Source: a virus. Taken from it: a stretch of 20,247 nucleotides of DNA. The DNA is taken from the IMG/VR virus record IMGVR_UViG_3300038557_000019, positions 1 to 20,247 of that record. One strand, given 5' to 3'. The position numbers were made by a program, and so were the translations under genes. Shown one piece after another: positions 12,439-20,122 of the stretch (positions are counted from its first letter, which is position 1; each line of letters starts with the position of its first letter). A model generated the notes under the pieces. That model searched no databases, had not been told where the DNA came from, and worked only from the letters and a program-made list of their open reading frames with translations.

Positions 12439-13928
12439 TCGCAGGGGCCTACGACTGGACCGACGACATGCTCAAGATCAAGAGCATGCAGAAGAAGTTC
12501 CGCGACAGCTTCAACGGCACCGAGATCAACCCAGCGCGGTGGGAGATCGCGGCGACCGGCGGCGGCATCACCCACACCGTCGCCGACGGCGCGGTGACAA
12601 TCTCCACCGGCACCACGCTCGACGATGAGCTGACGCTCACCAGCCGCACCACTTTCACCATCCCGCTCCGGGTCATGGTGGCGGTGAATATGAGCCAGCG
12701 CATCGTCGGCCAGTCGGTGTGGCTCGAGCTCGTCAGCATCGATTCCACCACCGCCCAGCCGGATGGGCGCAGCGCGGCGGCCTGGCGGCTGGACGGCGCC
12801 AGCCCAACGCTCGCCAACTACGAGGTGGGGAGCGAGGGCGCGCCCCGCCTCGGCAGCGCCTCGGGCAGCACCATCCCGACCACGGCGCCCGCGGGCTGGT
12901 CCGTGCTGGAGATCGAGCCGACCAACGACGAGTGCTACTTCCACGGCCGGCTGCTCGACACCACGGCGGCGCGCTCGAACTCCTACGTCCGCCACCAGCA
13001 GATTCCCGAGCCGAATGCGCTGTATCGGTTCCGGATCCGGGTGCGGAACCGGCAGGTCATCAACGGCATCTCGGCGGTGGCCAACAACGGCAGTGGCGCA
13101 GTGCGCATCACCCGCGCGGCGCATGGCTTCGCGACGAACGATGTGGTCACGGTGGCGGACGTGTCGGGCGTGCCCGGGGCGAACGGCAGCTTCACCATCA
13201 CGGTCATCGACGCCAACAGCTTTGACCTGGTGGGCTCAACCTTCAGCGGCGCCTATCTCAACACCGGCTGGGCCTCGGTCAGCCGCAACCTGGCGCCGGC
13301 CTCGAATACCGACATCAGGGTCCAGTTCGTCACCATCGCCGACTATGCCGAGCTGACGACGGAGATCACCGCCGGCCGCGGCCAGTCGGTCGCTGGCCAG
13401 GGGCTGGGCGTGAACGTGCTCAGCACCATCCCGCCGGCGGTCACGCCGGTGGGTGGCCAGGCGCGCAACACGGCCGGCGCCGTGCCGGTGCTGGCCGCCA
13501 CTGGCTACTCGGCCAACCCGATTGCCGTCACGACAGCGCGTGGTGTGGATCTGCTGGCGACGCTGATCGGCGCGCTGGTCACCAAGCCCTATGCCATCCC
13601 TGAGGCCGACTGGCAGACCGCGGCCGCGGCGGGCGGGATCATCACGACCACCGACGTGGTGCTCCGGGCGGCGGCTGCGGCCGGCATCCGCAACTACGTG
13701 ACCTCGATCGACCTCCGCAACGCGCATCCGACGGTGGCGACCGAGGTGGTGATCAAGGATGGGGCGACGGTGATCTGGCGGCAGTTGCTGGCGGCGGCGA
13801 TGCCGACGCCGGTCGAGATCACCTTCCCGACGCCGCTGCGCGGCACCGCGGCCACGACGATGAACGTCGCCTGCATCACCACCGGCGCGCAGGTCTACGT
13901 CAACGCGCAGGGCTTCGCCGCGCCGTAA
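12435..13928 (+). CDS. Phage structural protein with lectin-like and FCCH-like segments
   Basis: This 497-residue protein is placed between portal and capsid protease. Residues 18-205 (DSFNGTEINPARWEI, VSIDSTTAQPDGRSAAAWRL, LYRFRIRVRNR) read like a beta-sandwich of the concanavalin/LamG type. Residues about 222-275 (VRITRAAHGFATNDVVTVAD onward to FDLVGSTFSGAY) match the small FCCH-like beta module seen in many phage surface proteins, apparently inserted into the sandwich. Residues 283-325 resume it (VQFVTIADYAELTTEITAGR). The C-terminal domain (415-497, SIDLRNAHPTVATEVVIKDG onward) is another beta domain ending NVACITTGAQVYVNAQG. AGGAG upstream supports the ATG, which overlaps the portal stop. 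It is probably exposed on the virion as a decoration or adhesion protein. Domain names are by eye. Confidence 0.7.
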   Translation: MIAGAYDWTDDMLKIKSMQKKFRDSFNGTEINPARWEIAATGGGITHTVADGAVTISTGTTLDDELTLTSRTTFTIPLRVMVAVNMSQRIVGQSVWLELVSIDSTTAQPDGRSAAAWRLDGASPTLANYEVGSEGAPRLGSASGSTIPTTAPAGWSVLEIEPTNDECYFHGRLLDTTAARSNSYVRHQQIPEPNALYRFRIRVRNRQVINGISAVANNGSGAVRITRAAHGFATNDVVTVADVSGVPGANGSFTITVIDANSFDLVGSTFSGAYLNTGWASVSRNLAPASNTDIRVQFVTIADYAELTTEITAGRGQSVAGQGLGVNVLSTIPPAVTPVGGQARNTAGAVPVLAATGYSANPIAVTTARGVDLLATLIGALVTKPYAIPEADWQTAAAAGGIITTTDVVLRAAAAAGIRNYVTSIDLRNAHPTVATEVVIKDGATVIWRQLLAAAMPTPVEITFPTPLRGTAATTMNVACITTGAQVYVNAQGFAAP

Positions 13929-13950
13929 GGCGCCGCCCCAGGAGCATCCC

Positions 13951-16056
13951 ATGACAGAGCCGATTGACCCGGGCGGGGGCTCCCCCGCGCCGGAGGCCAC
14001 GCCATTGCCCGATCGACTGCCCATCGCTGGGCAGTCGATCGCCGCCTGCCGCGCCCTGGCCGCGCCCGTTACCGTCGACCGTGCCGCGCGCACCGTCGAG
14101 GTGGTGTGGTCCACCGGCGCCCGCGCGCGGAACTTCGTGCCCCCGCTCGGTCCTATCATCGAGGAGCTCGACATGCGGCCGGAGGCGGTGCGCATGGACG
14201 CGCTGCGCTCGGGCCGCGCGCCCGTCCTCGACACGCACCGCCGCGCCGGGACGCGGGATGTGCTCGGCCGCGTCACCGCCGCCCGCCTCGAGGCCGGCCG
14301 CGGCTACGCCACGCTCCAGTTCAGCGGCGCGGACGACGTCGAGCAGGTCTGGCAGCGCGTCGCGGACGGCACGCTGCAGTCCGTCAGCGTCGGCTATCGC
14401 GTTCATCGCTACGAGCCCCGGCCCGACGCCGCCACCGGCCAGACCATCCACCGTGCCGTGGATTGGGAGCCCTACGAGATCTCGATCGTGCCGGTGCCGG
14501 TGGACGGCTTGGCCGTGGTCCGTGGCGAGGGGGATCAGGGCACCCCCGCCACCGCCATCGAACCCGCCCTGACCATCCCCGAGGAAACACCCATGCCCGA
14601 GACGACGCCGGCTTCGCCGGATCCCGCGCCGGCGCCGCCCGCGCCGCCCAGCACCCCGCCCCAGGAGAGCCCCGTGACCACCACCGCCCCGCCGGAACCC
14701 ACCCGCGCCGCGCCGACCCCGCCCGATCTCGACGCCATCCGCGCCGAGGCGGACCGCGCCGCCGTCGAGCGCATCGCCGCCTATGAGCCGGTGCTGGCCG
14801 GCGCCCGTGGCCTGGTGACCCCCGACATGCTCGACGCCATGCGCGAGGCCGCCATCCGCGACCGCATCTCGCCCGAGGTGCTGCGTGGCCGCCTGTGGGA
14901 CGCCTTCGCCCAGAGCGCGCCGCGTCCCTCCCTGCCGGCGAGCCCGGAGACCGGCCCCGGCCAGGACGACCCGGCCAGCCTGCTCGACGCCATGGCCGAG
15001 GCGCTCGCCGCCCGCTCCATGCCCGGCTACCACGCGCCCAGCACGGGCCCCGGCGCCGGCCGCCACGTCGAGTTCATGGGTTGGCGCCCCTCCGACATGA
15101 TGGGCGAACTGCTCCGCGCCCGCGGCGAGCGCAACATCCCCCGCAACCCGACCATCCTGGCCGAGCGCGCCTTCCACACCACCAGCGACTTCCCCGCGCT
15201 GCTCTCGGCCGCGGCCAACAAGATGCTGCTCGCGGCCTACGCCCCGGCGCAGCCGACCTATCGCACGCTGTTCCTCCGCCGCGATTTTCGGGACTTCAAG
15301 CCGCACCGCCACCTGCGCGTGGGGGATTTCCCCAACCTCGTAGCGCTGTCCGAGAACGGCGAGATCCAGGCCGGCACCATGTCGGAAAGCCAGGAGCTGG
15401 TGTTCCTGCAGACCTTCGCGCGGCGCATCCGCGTCACGCGGCAGATGCTGGTCAACGACGACCTCGGCGCCTTCACCGACTTCGCCAGCATGATCGGCCG
15501 GCGCGTCGCCGACTTCGAGAACGCCACGGCCTATGCGCTGGTGAACAGCGCCACCGGCGACGGCCCGACGCTGGTGACCGGCGCGGCGCCGGTCTTTGCC
15601 ACCGGCGCCGCGCGGCTGAATAAGGCCACCGCCGGCACGCTGCTCGACCTGGGCAATCTCGCGCTGGGGCGTGCAGCGGTCATGCGCCAGCGGACGCTGG
15701 ACGGGCTGCCCATCGCGGTGGGCTCCCAGATGCGCCTGCTGGTCGGGCCGAACCAGGAGCTCGCCGCGCGGCAGCTCACCGTCTCGGTGCAGGCGACGCA
15801 GACCAGCAACGCCAACGTCTACGCGGGCTTCGTGCAGCCACTCGTCGAGCCGCTGATCCCGGCCAACCGCTGGTACCTGTTCTCCGATCCCTTCGCGGCA
15901 CCGGTCTATGTCTACGGCTACCTCAACGGGGCAGAAGGGCCGCAGGTCACCACCGGCAACGTCCAGGGCGTGGATGGCGTCGAGGTCAGCGTGATCTTCG
16001 ACTTCGGCGTCGGCGCAATCGACTGGCGCGGCGCCTGGTTCAATCCGGGCACCTGA
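13951..16056 (+). CDS. Prohead protease / major capsid protein fusion
   Basis: The 701-residue protein joins two normally separate functions. Residues 40-195 form an HK97-type prohead protease: APVLDTHRRAGTRDVLGRVT (catalytic H96), LQSVSVGYRVHRYEP (probable nucleophile S146) and WEPYEISIVPVPVDGLAVV. A proline/threonine-rich linker covers about 210-260. A charged helical scaffold or delta-domain-like segment (DAIRAEADRAAVERIAAYEP) runs to about 340. Residues 370-701 form the capsid subunit (DFPALLSAAANKMLLAAYAP, LFLRRDFRDFKPHRHLRVGD, RIRVTRQMLVNDDLGAFTDF, and a C-terminal FDFGVGAIDWRGAWFNPGT). The protease would cut itself and the linker during prohead maturation. CAGGAG seven bases upstream supports the start. 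An internal in-frame ATG at 14593 could give a separate capsid precursor. A strong hairpin follows the stop. Confidence 0.92.
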   Translation: MTEPIDPGGGSPAPEATPLPDRLPIAGQSIAACRALAAPVTVDRAARTVEVVWSTGARARNFVPPLGPIIEELDMRPEAVRMDALRSGRAPVLDTHRRAGTRDVLGRVTAARLEAGRGYATLQFSGADDVEQVWQRVADGTLQSVSVGYRVHRYEPRPDAATGQTIHRAVDWEPYEISIVPVPVDGLAVVRGEGDQGTPATAIEPALTIPEETPMPETTPASPDPAPAPPAPPSTPPQESPVTTTAPPEPTRAAPTPPDLDAIRAEADRAAVERIAAYEPVLAGARGLVTPDMLDAMREAAIRDRISPEVLRGRLWDAFAQSAPRPSLPASPETGPGQDDPASLLDAMAEALAARSMPGYHAPSTGPGAGRHVEFMGWRPSDMMGELLRARGERNIPRNPTILAERAFHTTSDFPALLSAAANKMLLAAYAPAQPTYRTLFLRRDFRDFKPHRHLRVGDFPNLVALSENGEIQAGTMSESQELVFLQTFARRIRVTRQMLVNDDLGAFTDFASMIGRRVADFENATAYALVNSATGDGPTLVTGAAPVFATGAARLNKATAGTLLDLGNLALGRAAVMRQRTLDGLPIAVGSQMRLLVGPNQELAARQLTVSVQATQTSNANVYAGFVQPLVEPLIPANRWYLFSDPFAAPVYVYGYLNGAEGPQVTTGNVQGVDGVEVSVIFDFGVGAIDWRGAWFNPGT
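14580..14595 (+). promoter_or_regulatory. Possible internal ribosome site and start in the protease-capsid gene
   Basis: gaggaaacacccatg places GAGGA about eight bases before an in-frame ATG (14593-14595), exactly at the boundary between protease and proline-rich linker. Initiation here would yield a 487-residue scaffold-capsid product without protease, supplying the excess of capsid protein needed per prohead. This is prediction only. Confidence 0.45.
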
Positions 16057-16087
16057 TCCCGGCTCCTCTCTCCCATCGTGAACCGAT

Positions 16088-16117
16088 GCAGAGGGCGTCC
16101 TTCGGGACGCCTTCTGC
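16088..16117 (+). terminator. UUCG-loop hairpin after the capsid gene
   Basis: Thirteen bases on each side (16088-16100 and 16105-16117) pair fully, with one G-U pair, around a TTCG tetraloop, followed by ctttctgg. The stem includes ggcgtcc/ggacgcc next to the loop. It lies 31 bases after the capsid stop and 22 bases before the next ATG. The weak T-tract suggests partial termination or an mRNA-stabilising 3' structure. Confidence 0.75.
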
Positions 16118-16138
16118 CTTTCTGGAGACCTCATCCCC

Positions 16139-16486
16139 ATGCGCAACTATGTCCAGCCGGGCAACAGCCTGGCCATTGCCGTCCCCTATGCGGGCGGCAT
16201 CCTCTCCGGCCAGGGCGTGCTCGTCGGCGCGCTCTTCGGCGTGGCCGCCGTCGATGGCGCGCAGAACGCCGTCATCGAGGCTGCCACCCAGGGCGTCTTC
16301 GACATCACCAAGGAGCCGGCGCTCGCCATCACCGCCGGTGCCCGCGTCTTCTGGGACAACACCAACCGCCGCATCACCACCACCGCCACCGGCAATTTCC
16401 AGGTCGGCATCGCCAGCCTGGCGGCGCTGGCCGCGGACACCACCGTCCGCGTCTGGCTCAACCGCGTGCCGGCGCTCGGCACGTGA
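16139..16486 (+). CDS. DUF2190 capsid decoration-type protein
   Basis: The 115-residue protein shows the DUF2190 pattern: an N-terminal YVQPGNSLAIAVPYAGGILS, then GQGVLVGALFGVAAVDGAQN, a middle ATQGVFDITKEPALAITAGA followed by RVFWDNTNRRITTTATGNF, and a C-terminal VGIASLAALAADTTVRVWLN. Proteins of this family sit next to capsid genes in many phages and are thought to decorate or stabilise the capsid. GGAG lies 12 bases before the ATG, somewhat distant. It begins right after the UUCG hairpin, so its expression may be set below that of the capsid or depend on read-through. The GTGA overlap links it to the next gene. Confidence 0.88.
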   Translation: MRNYVQPGNSLAIAVPYAGGILSGQGVLVGALFGVAAVDGAQNAVIEAATQGVFDITKEPALAITAGARVFWDNTNRRITTTATGNFQVGIASLAALAADTTVRVWLNRVPALGT

Positions 16487-17136
16487 GCTCGGGCCCCAAG
16501 GCGATGGATCCGAAGGCGACGCGGGGCTATCGCAACCGCAATCCGGGAAACATCGAGCACGTCCCGGCCAACAAGTGGCAGGGGCTGGCCGATCCCCCCT
16601 CGGACGGCCGCTTCTGCCGCTTCACCAGCCATGAGTTCGGCATCCGCGCGCTGGCTGCGCTGCTGGTCACCTACCAGGACCGGCACAAGCTGCGGACGCC
16701 TCGCGCGATCATCGAGCGCTGGGCGCCCAAGGTGGAGAACGACACCGCCGCGTACATCGCCGTGGTGGCGCAGCGCATTGGCGTCGGGCCGGACGATGCG
16801 ATCGACCTGCATCGGCACGATCACCTGCGCCCGCTGGTCGAGGCCATCATCCACCATGAATGCGCGGGGCTGGCCTATCCGGCCGGCGTCATCGATCGGG
16901 CGCTGACGCTCGCGGGCGTTCCTCCGGCCGCGCCCGTGACGCTGCGGGAGGTCGCCGCCGTCACAGGCACCGGCCGCGGTGCGGTGCTGGTGGGTGCCGC
17001 GGGCATCGCCACGGCGGTGGCGCAGGCCGCACCGGCGATCCAGGCGCTGGGCACGCTGGCGCCAGCCGTCGCCATCGCGGTCATCGTCGCCGCGGTGGTG
17101 GGCGTTCTCGCCTGGCGGCTGCGGCGGCCAGCATGA
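16483..17136 (+). CDS. P5-like phage protein with C-terminal membrane segment (lysis or virion-associated)
   Basis: The 217-residue protein contains YRNRNPGNIEHVPANKWQGL at about residues 15-34. RNRNPGNI followed by a W, and then FTSHEFGIRALAALLVTYQD, is the signature I associate with proteins annotated as structural protein P5 and related lysozyme-like phage proteins. HECAGLAYPAGVIDRALTLA ends that domain. The C-terminus (about 170-217, GAVLVGAAGIATAVAQAAPA onward to VIVAAVVGVLAWRLRRPA) holds one clear and one possible membrane helix ending in arginines. It could be a membrane-anchored cell-wall enzyme, but a catalytic glutamate cannot be assigned safely. The GTG start overlaps the DUF2190 stop (GTGA); ATG 16504 is an alternative. 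The stop overlaps the next ATG. Confidence 0.7.
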   Translation: MSSGPKAMDPKATRGYRNRNPGNIEHVPANKWQGLADPPSDGRFCRFTSHEFGIRALAALLVTYQDRHKLRTPRAIIERWAPKVENDTAAYIAVVAQRIGVGPDDAIDLHRHDHLRPLVEAIIHHECAGLAYPAGVIDRALTLAGVPPAAPVTLREVAAVTGTGRGAVLVGAAGIATAVAQAAPAIQALGTLAPAVAIAVIVAAVVGVLAWRLRRPA

Positions 17137-17441
17137 GTGCCTTCGCCGCGGCCATGGACGCGCTCGCCGCGGATCCGAACATCGGTGCGGATGCGACCTA
17201 TCGCGCGGGTGGGACGGGGGCTCCGGTCCTGCTTCGTGTGGTCCGCTCGGCACCGGATCGGCTGGGCGATGCCTTCGGCACCAGCGTCATCCAGGCCAGC
17301 GACGTGCTGACCGTCGCCATCGCCGTGCTGCCCAGCGTCGGGGCGGACGACACCTTCACCCTCGGCGCCGACATCCTGACCGTCCAGCACGCCGAGCGCG
17401 ACGCCGCCGGCGTGGCCTGGCGCGTCTTCTGCCGCCGATAG
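17133..17441 (+). CDS. Probable head-tail connector protein
   Basis: The 102-residue protein begins with a short helix (SAFAAAMDALAADPNIGADA). Beta strands follow (VLLRVVRSAPDRLGDAFGTS, VLTVAIAVLPSVGADDTFTL, GADILTVQHAERDAAGVAWR). This layout, ending in a stretch of the type V-x-x-x-x-R-D-x-x-G, is typical of small head-tail joining proteins such as lambda gpFII relatives, which bridge the portal complex and the tail. The location between head genes and tail genes fits. It overlaps the previous stop by four bases. Sequence alone does not prove the assignment; another small virion protein remains possible. Confidence 0.62.
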   Translation: MSAFAAAMDALAADPNIGADATYRAGGTGAPVLLRVVRSAPDRLGDAFGTSVIQASDVLTVAIAVLPSVGADDTFTLGADILTVQHAERDAAGVAWRVFCRR

Positions 17442-17451
17442 GAGCACCGCC

Positions 17452-17751
17452 ATGATCGACCCCGAGCGCATCGGCGGCATCGTCGGCGAGGCGCTGCTCG
17501 CCGGCGCCCTGGGCGCGCTCGGGGCGATGGCGCGCTTCTCCTCCACCGACCGGCCACTGCTGACCCGCGCCTATCTGCTGCACGCGCTGGCCGGCGGCAG
17601 CCTGGGCACCGGCGCCTGGCTCATCGCCCATGCCTTCGAGCTCGATGGCTGGTGGCTCTTCGCCGTCGCGTGGCTGGCCGGCACGCTCGGCTATGCCGCG
17701 CTGCACGATCTGCTGCTGCGCATCCTCAGCCGCAAGTTCGGCGGGCGCTGA
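17452..17751 (+). CDS. Small membrane protein, holin-like
   Basis: The 99-residue protein has several hydrophobic stretches: GGIVGEALLAGALGALGAMA, AYLLHALAGGSLGTGAWLIA and WWLFAVAWLAGTLGYAALHD. It has three probable membrane helices and a basic C-terminal tail (RILSRKFGGR). Size, helix number and tail are those of phage holins, which open the inner membrane for lysis. A holin/P5 grouping (with 16483-17136) would form a lysis pair, although a connector gene separates them. AGGAG seven bases upstream supports the ATG. No holin family is recognised with certainty. A membrane-located phage accessory protein is the alternative. Confidence 0.6.
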   Translation: MIDPERIGGIVGEALLAGALGALGAMARFSSTDRPLLTRAYLLHALAGGSLGTGAWLIAHAFELDGWWLFAVAWLAGTLGYAALHDLLLRILSRKFGGR

Positions 17752-17754
17752 TCC

Positions 17755-18480
17755 ATGCGGCTCGGCGCCAGCATCGTGGGCGACCTGCGCAAGGTGCTGG
17801 CGGACGAGGTGCGGGCTGGCGAGCGGGTGGCCATGTCCGCCATCCGCGCCGAGACCGATCAGGTGAAGGCCGAGTTGCGCCGGCAGGTCACCACCGCCTT
17901 CTCGGGCAACGCGCGCGGTATCGCCAATGCCTGGCGGTCGATGACCTTCCCGCGGTCTGGGCAGTCGCTGCGGCCGGCGGGGCTGGTCTTCACCAAGGTG
18001 CCAAACGTCATCGACGCCTTCGAGCGCGGCGCGCTGATCCGGGCGAAGGGCGGCGGGAAGTTCCTGGCCATCCCGACCGGCTTCAATGCGGCGCGCGGAC
18101 GCCGGGGGCGTGGCGAGAAGGGCATGCGCGTGACGCCGGCCCAGATGGTCGCTTCCGGTCAGGCCTTCCTCCGGCCGTTCAAGTCGGGCCGGGGCTTCGT
18201 CTGGTGCCTGCCACTGCGGCAGGGCGAGCAGACGGGGCGGCGTCGCCGGACCCGGCTGGTGGCGGGCGGCGTCACCGAGGTCGGCACCGCCAACCGCAAG
18301 GGCCGTGAGGCCTGGGCGCGCGGGCTACTGGAGCAGGGGATGGTGCCTATGTTCCTGCTGCTGCCTCAGGTGAAGCTCGCCAAGCGCCTCGATGTGCGCG
18401 GCGCCGCGGAGCGCGGGCTGCGCCGCCTGCCCGGCCGCTTCGTGGCGGCTTGGGAACGCGAGAGCGGGAGAGCAGCATGA
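17755..18480 (+). CDS. DUF6441 phage protein
   Basis: The 241-residue basic protein shows the DUF6441 pattern: an N-terminal helix (VGDLRKVLADEVRAGERVAM), a segment LRRQVTTAFSGNARGIANAW, then VPNVIDAFERGALIRAKGGG and KFLAIPTGFN. The C-terminus is VPMFLLLPQVKLAKRLDVRG followed by RFVAAWERE. This arrangement, with a beta-rich core between two helical ends, recalls HK97 gp10-type tail-completion proteins and would fit the position before the tail terminator. DUF6441 itself has no proven role. The ribosome site is weak, and the ATG follows the holin-like stop by three bases. The stop overlaps the next ATG (ATGA). Confidence 0.75.
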   Translation: MRLGASIVGDLRKVLADEVRAGERVAMSAIRAETDQVKAELRRQVTTAFSGNARGIANAWRSMTFPRSGQSLRPAGLVFTKVPNVIDAFERGALIRAKGGGKFLAIPTGFNAARGRRGRGEKGMRVTPAQMVASGQAFLRPFKSGRGFVWCLPLRQGEQTGRRRRTRLVAGGVTEVGTANRKGREAWARGLLEQGMVPMFLLLPQVKLAKRLDVRGAAERGLRRLPGRFVAAWERESGRAA

Positions 18481-18923
18481 GCGCGCGCGAGACCGCCATC
18501 GCGGCGCTGCACAGCCGGCTCGTCACGTCACTGGCGGTCAGGAACCCGACGCCGATCGTGCTGCGCGGCGAGACCATCCCGCAGCGCATCCCCGCCGGTG
18601 GGCTGGTGGTCGTTCGCGACGGCGAGACGGTGGAGGAGACGCCCATCCTCTCCCCGCTCGCCTGGCAGATCGAGCATCGCGCCGAGGTCGAGATCACCGT
18701 CGCCGGTGCCACGCCGGCCGCTCGCAACACCCTGCTCGATGCGCTGCTGGTGGATATGGGCGCGGCGATCACCGCCAACCGCACCCTCGGCGGCGCCGTC
18801 GAATGGGCGCAGCCCGGCAGCGCGTCCTTCGAGGATGTCGAGTTCGAGGGCGCTGCTGCGGCCCGTGCTGCCGCCATCCCCGTCACGCTCTGGTTCACCG
18901 TCGCCGGCTCGCCGCTGGCCTGA
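18477..18923 (+). CDS. Probable tail terminator / minor tail protein
   Basis: The 148-residue protein has an N-terminal helix (SARETAIAALHSRLVTSLAV). Alternating strands follow (GGLVVVRDGETVEETPILSP, WQIEHRAEVEITVAGATPA), then a helix (ARNTLLDALLVDMGAAITAN) and a final strand pair (AIPVTLWFTVAGSP). The helix-strand layout and the position between DUF6441 and the tail tube match tail terminator proteins, which cap the tail tube during assembly. Similar phage proteins sometimes carry the misleading label acyl-CoA transferase. The start overlaps the preceding stop by four bases. The fold-level assignment is inference. Confidence 0.6.
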   Translation: MSARETAIAALHSRLVTSLAVRNPTPIVLRGETIPQRIPAGGLVVVRDGETVEETPILSPLAWQIEHRAEVEITVAGATPAARNTLLDALLVDMGAAITANRTLGGAVEWAQPGSASFEDVEFEGAAAARAAAIPVTLWFTVAGSPLA

Positions 18924-18944
18924 TCCCCCTCCAGGAGAAAGCCC

Positions 18945-19898
18945 ATGCCCCGTGCCATCGGCGCGAACTGCCGCCTGCTCATGCTGCCCGAGACCACCTA
19001 CGGGACCGCGCCCGGCAGCAACTGGCGACGCATGCCGTTCCTGTCCTGCGATCTCGGGGCGGAGCAGCCGCTGCTCGATGCAGACGTCATCGGCGTCGGC
19101 AGCAACCGCGATCCGGCAGCGCCTTTCCTCGACACGGTGACGGTCGCCGGCCAGGCGGTGGTGCCGGTGGACCTCATCAACATCGGGCACTGGCTCCGCC
19201 TGCTGCTCGGCGCACCCACCACCACCGGCACGACCAACTTCATCCACACCTTCGCCTCGGGCGCGGCCTCACTGCCCAGCAATGCGATGGAGATCGGCTA
19301 TCCCGACGTGCCGTCCTTCGACGTCTGCACCGGGGTGCGCGCCGACACGCTGGAGATGGACTTCACGCCGACCGGCGCGGCGACGGCGACCTTCGGGCTA
19401 CTGGGCCAGGGATCCGTGCGCACCGGCGCCAGCTCGGGCGGCACGCCGACCGGCGCGGCCTACACGGCATTCAACAAGGCGCAGGGGTCCATCACCCGCA
19501 GCGGTTCGGCGCTGGCGCAGGTCACCGGCGCGCGGCTCACCTATGCCAACGGCATGGAGGCGGTGCGCACCATCCGCGCCGATCGCCGCGTGGAGGGCGT
19601 GGATCCCGGCATCGCGCGCTGCACCGGCCAGATCACCGTGCGCTTCGAGAACACGACGCTGCTCGCCCAGGCGCAGGCCGGCACCTCGGCGGAATTCGCC
19701 ATGGCCTTCACCATCGACGCCAACCGCAGCCTGACCATCACGCTGCACGAGGTCTATCTGGCGCTGGCGAAAACGCCGATTGAGGGGCCCGCAGGGGTGG
19801 AGGCCAGCTTCGACTTCCGCGCGGCGTTCAACACGACAGCGACGCGGATGATGACCGCGGTGCTGCGGAACCAGCAGGCGGGGACAGAGTATGCGTGA
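18945..19898 (+). CDS. Phage tail tube protein
   Basis: The 317-residue protein has the opening seen in many major tail proteins (LLMLPETTYGTAPGSNWRRM, then a segment with PLLDADVIGVGSNRDPAAPF). A central part follows (VDLINIGHWLRLLLGAPTTT; PSNAMEIGYPDVPSFDVCTG; GVRADTLEMDFTPTGAATAT). Repeated beta-barrel strands end in FRAAFNTTATRMMTAVLRNQ. The polymerised barrel forms the tail channel through which DNA is ejected, indicating a siphovirus or myovirus. CCAGGAG nine bases upstream supports the ATG. The C-terminus looks complete (TEYA). No tail assembly chaperone or tape measure gene follows, which is unusual because these normally come next. Confidence 0.85.
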   Translation: MPRAIGANCRLLMLPETTYGTAPGSNWRRMPFLSCDLGAEQPLLDADVIGVGSNRDPAAPFLDTVTVAGQAVVPVDLINIGHWLRLLLGAPTTTGTTNFIHTFASGAASLPSNAMEIGYPDVPSFDVCTGVRADTLEMDFTPTGAATATFGLLGQGSVRTGASSGGTPTGAAYTAFNKAQGSITRSGSALAQVTGARLTYANGMEAVRTIRADRRVEGVDPGIARCTGQITVRFENTTLLAQAQAGTSAEFAMAFTIDANRSLTITLHEVYLALAKTPIEGPAGVEASFDFRAAFNTTATRMMTAVLRNQQAGTEYA

Positions 19899-20122
19899 GC
19901 CCCGTACTCGACAATGAGAGTCCGAGAAGGGCGGGAACCGGACGTCGCCTCTGCCCGAGGCAAAGGCCGTGGCCGTGTCCTAGCCGTTTCTCATATCTTC
20001 AACTCAATCGGGCCATTGCGGGGAAGGTGATTTTGGAACAGGTTTTAGGAGCGTGGGACATACTCCTGCTATCCTAGCCGCGACGGGTGCGGCCTTCCAG
20101 TTCCCGAGTAAGCTGGGCACGG
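19899..20122. other. Non-coding junction segment between tail tube gene and IS
   Basis: No frame here looks like a phage tail gene. The composition is more mixed and less GC-rich than the phage genes. A short inverted pair aggag/ctcct (around 20048-20068) is visible. The segment is probably chromosomal or other mobile DNA joined to the truncated phage, or degraded remains of downstream tail genes. Confidence 0.5.

Noticed and set aside
13900-16146. 748-codon minus-strand open frame opposite the capsid fusion
   Set aside because: It mirrors the high third-position GC of the real gene. It has no recognisable domain, and the plus-strand protein is unmistakable.
8762-19898. Gene transfer agent instead of prophage
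   Set aside because: The GpA-type terminase, lambda-type portal, protease-capsid fusion and methyltransferases differ from the alphaproteobacterial GTA gene order.
19895-20077. 60-codon open frame after the tail tube gene
   Set aside because: No coding-like composition, no ribosome site and no resemblance to a tail chaperone.
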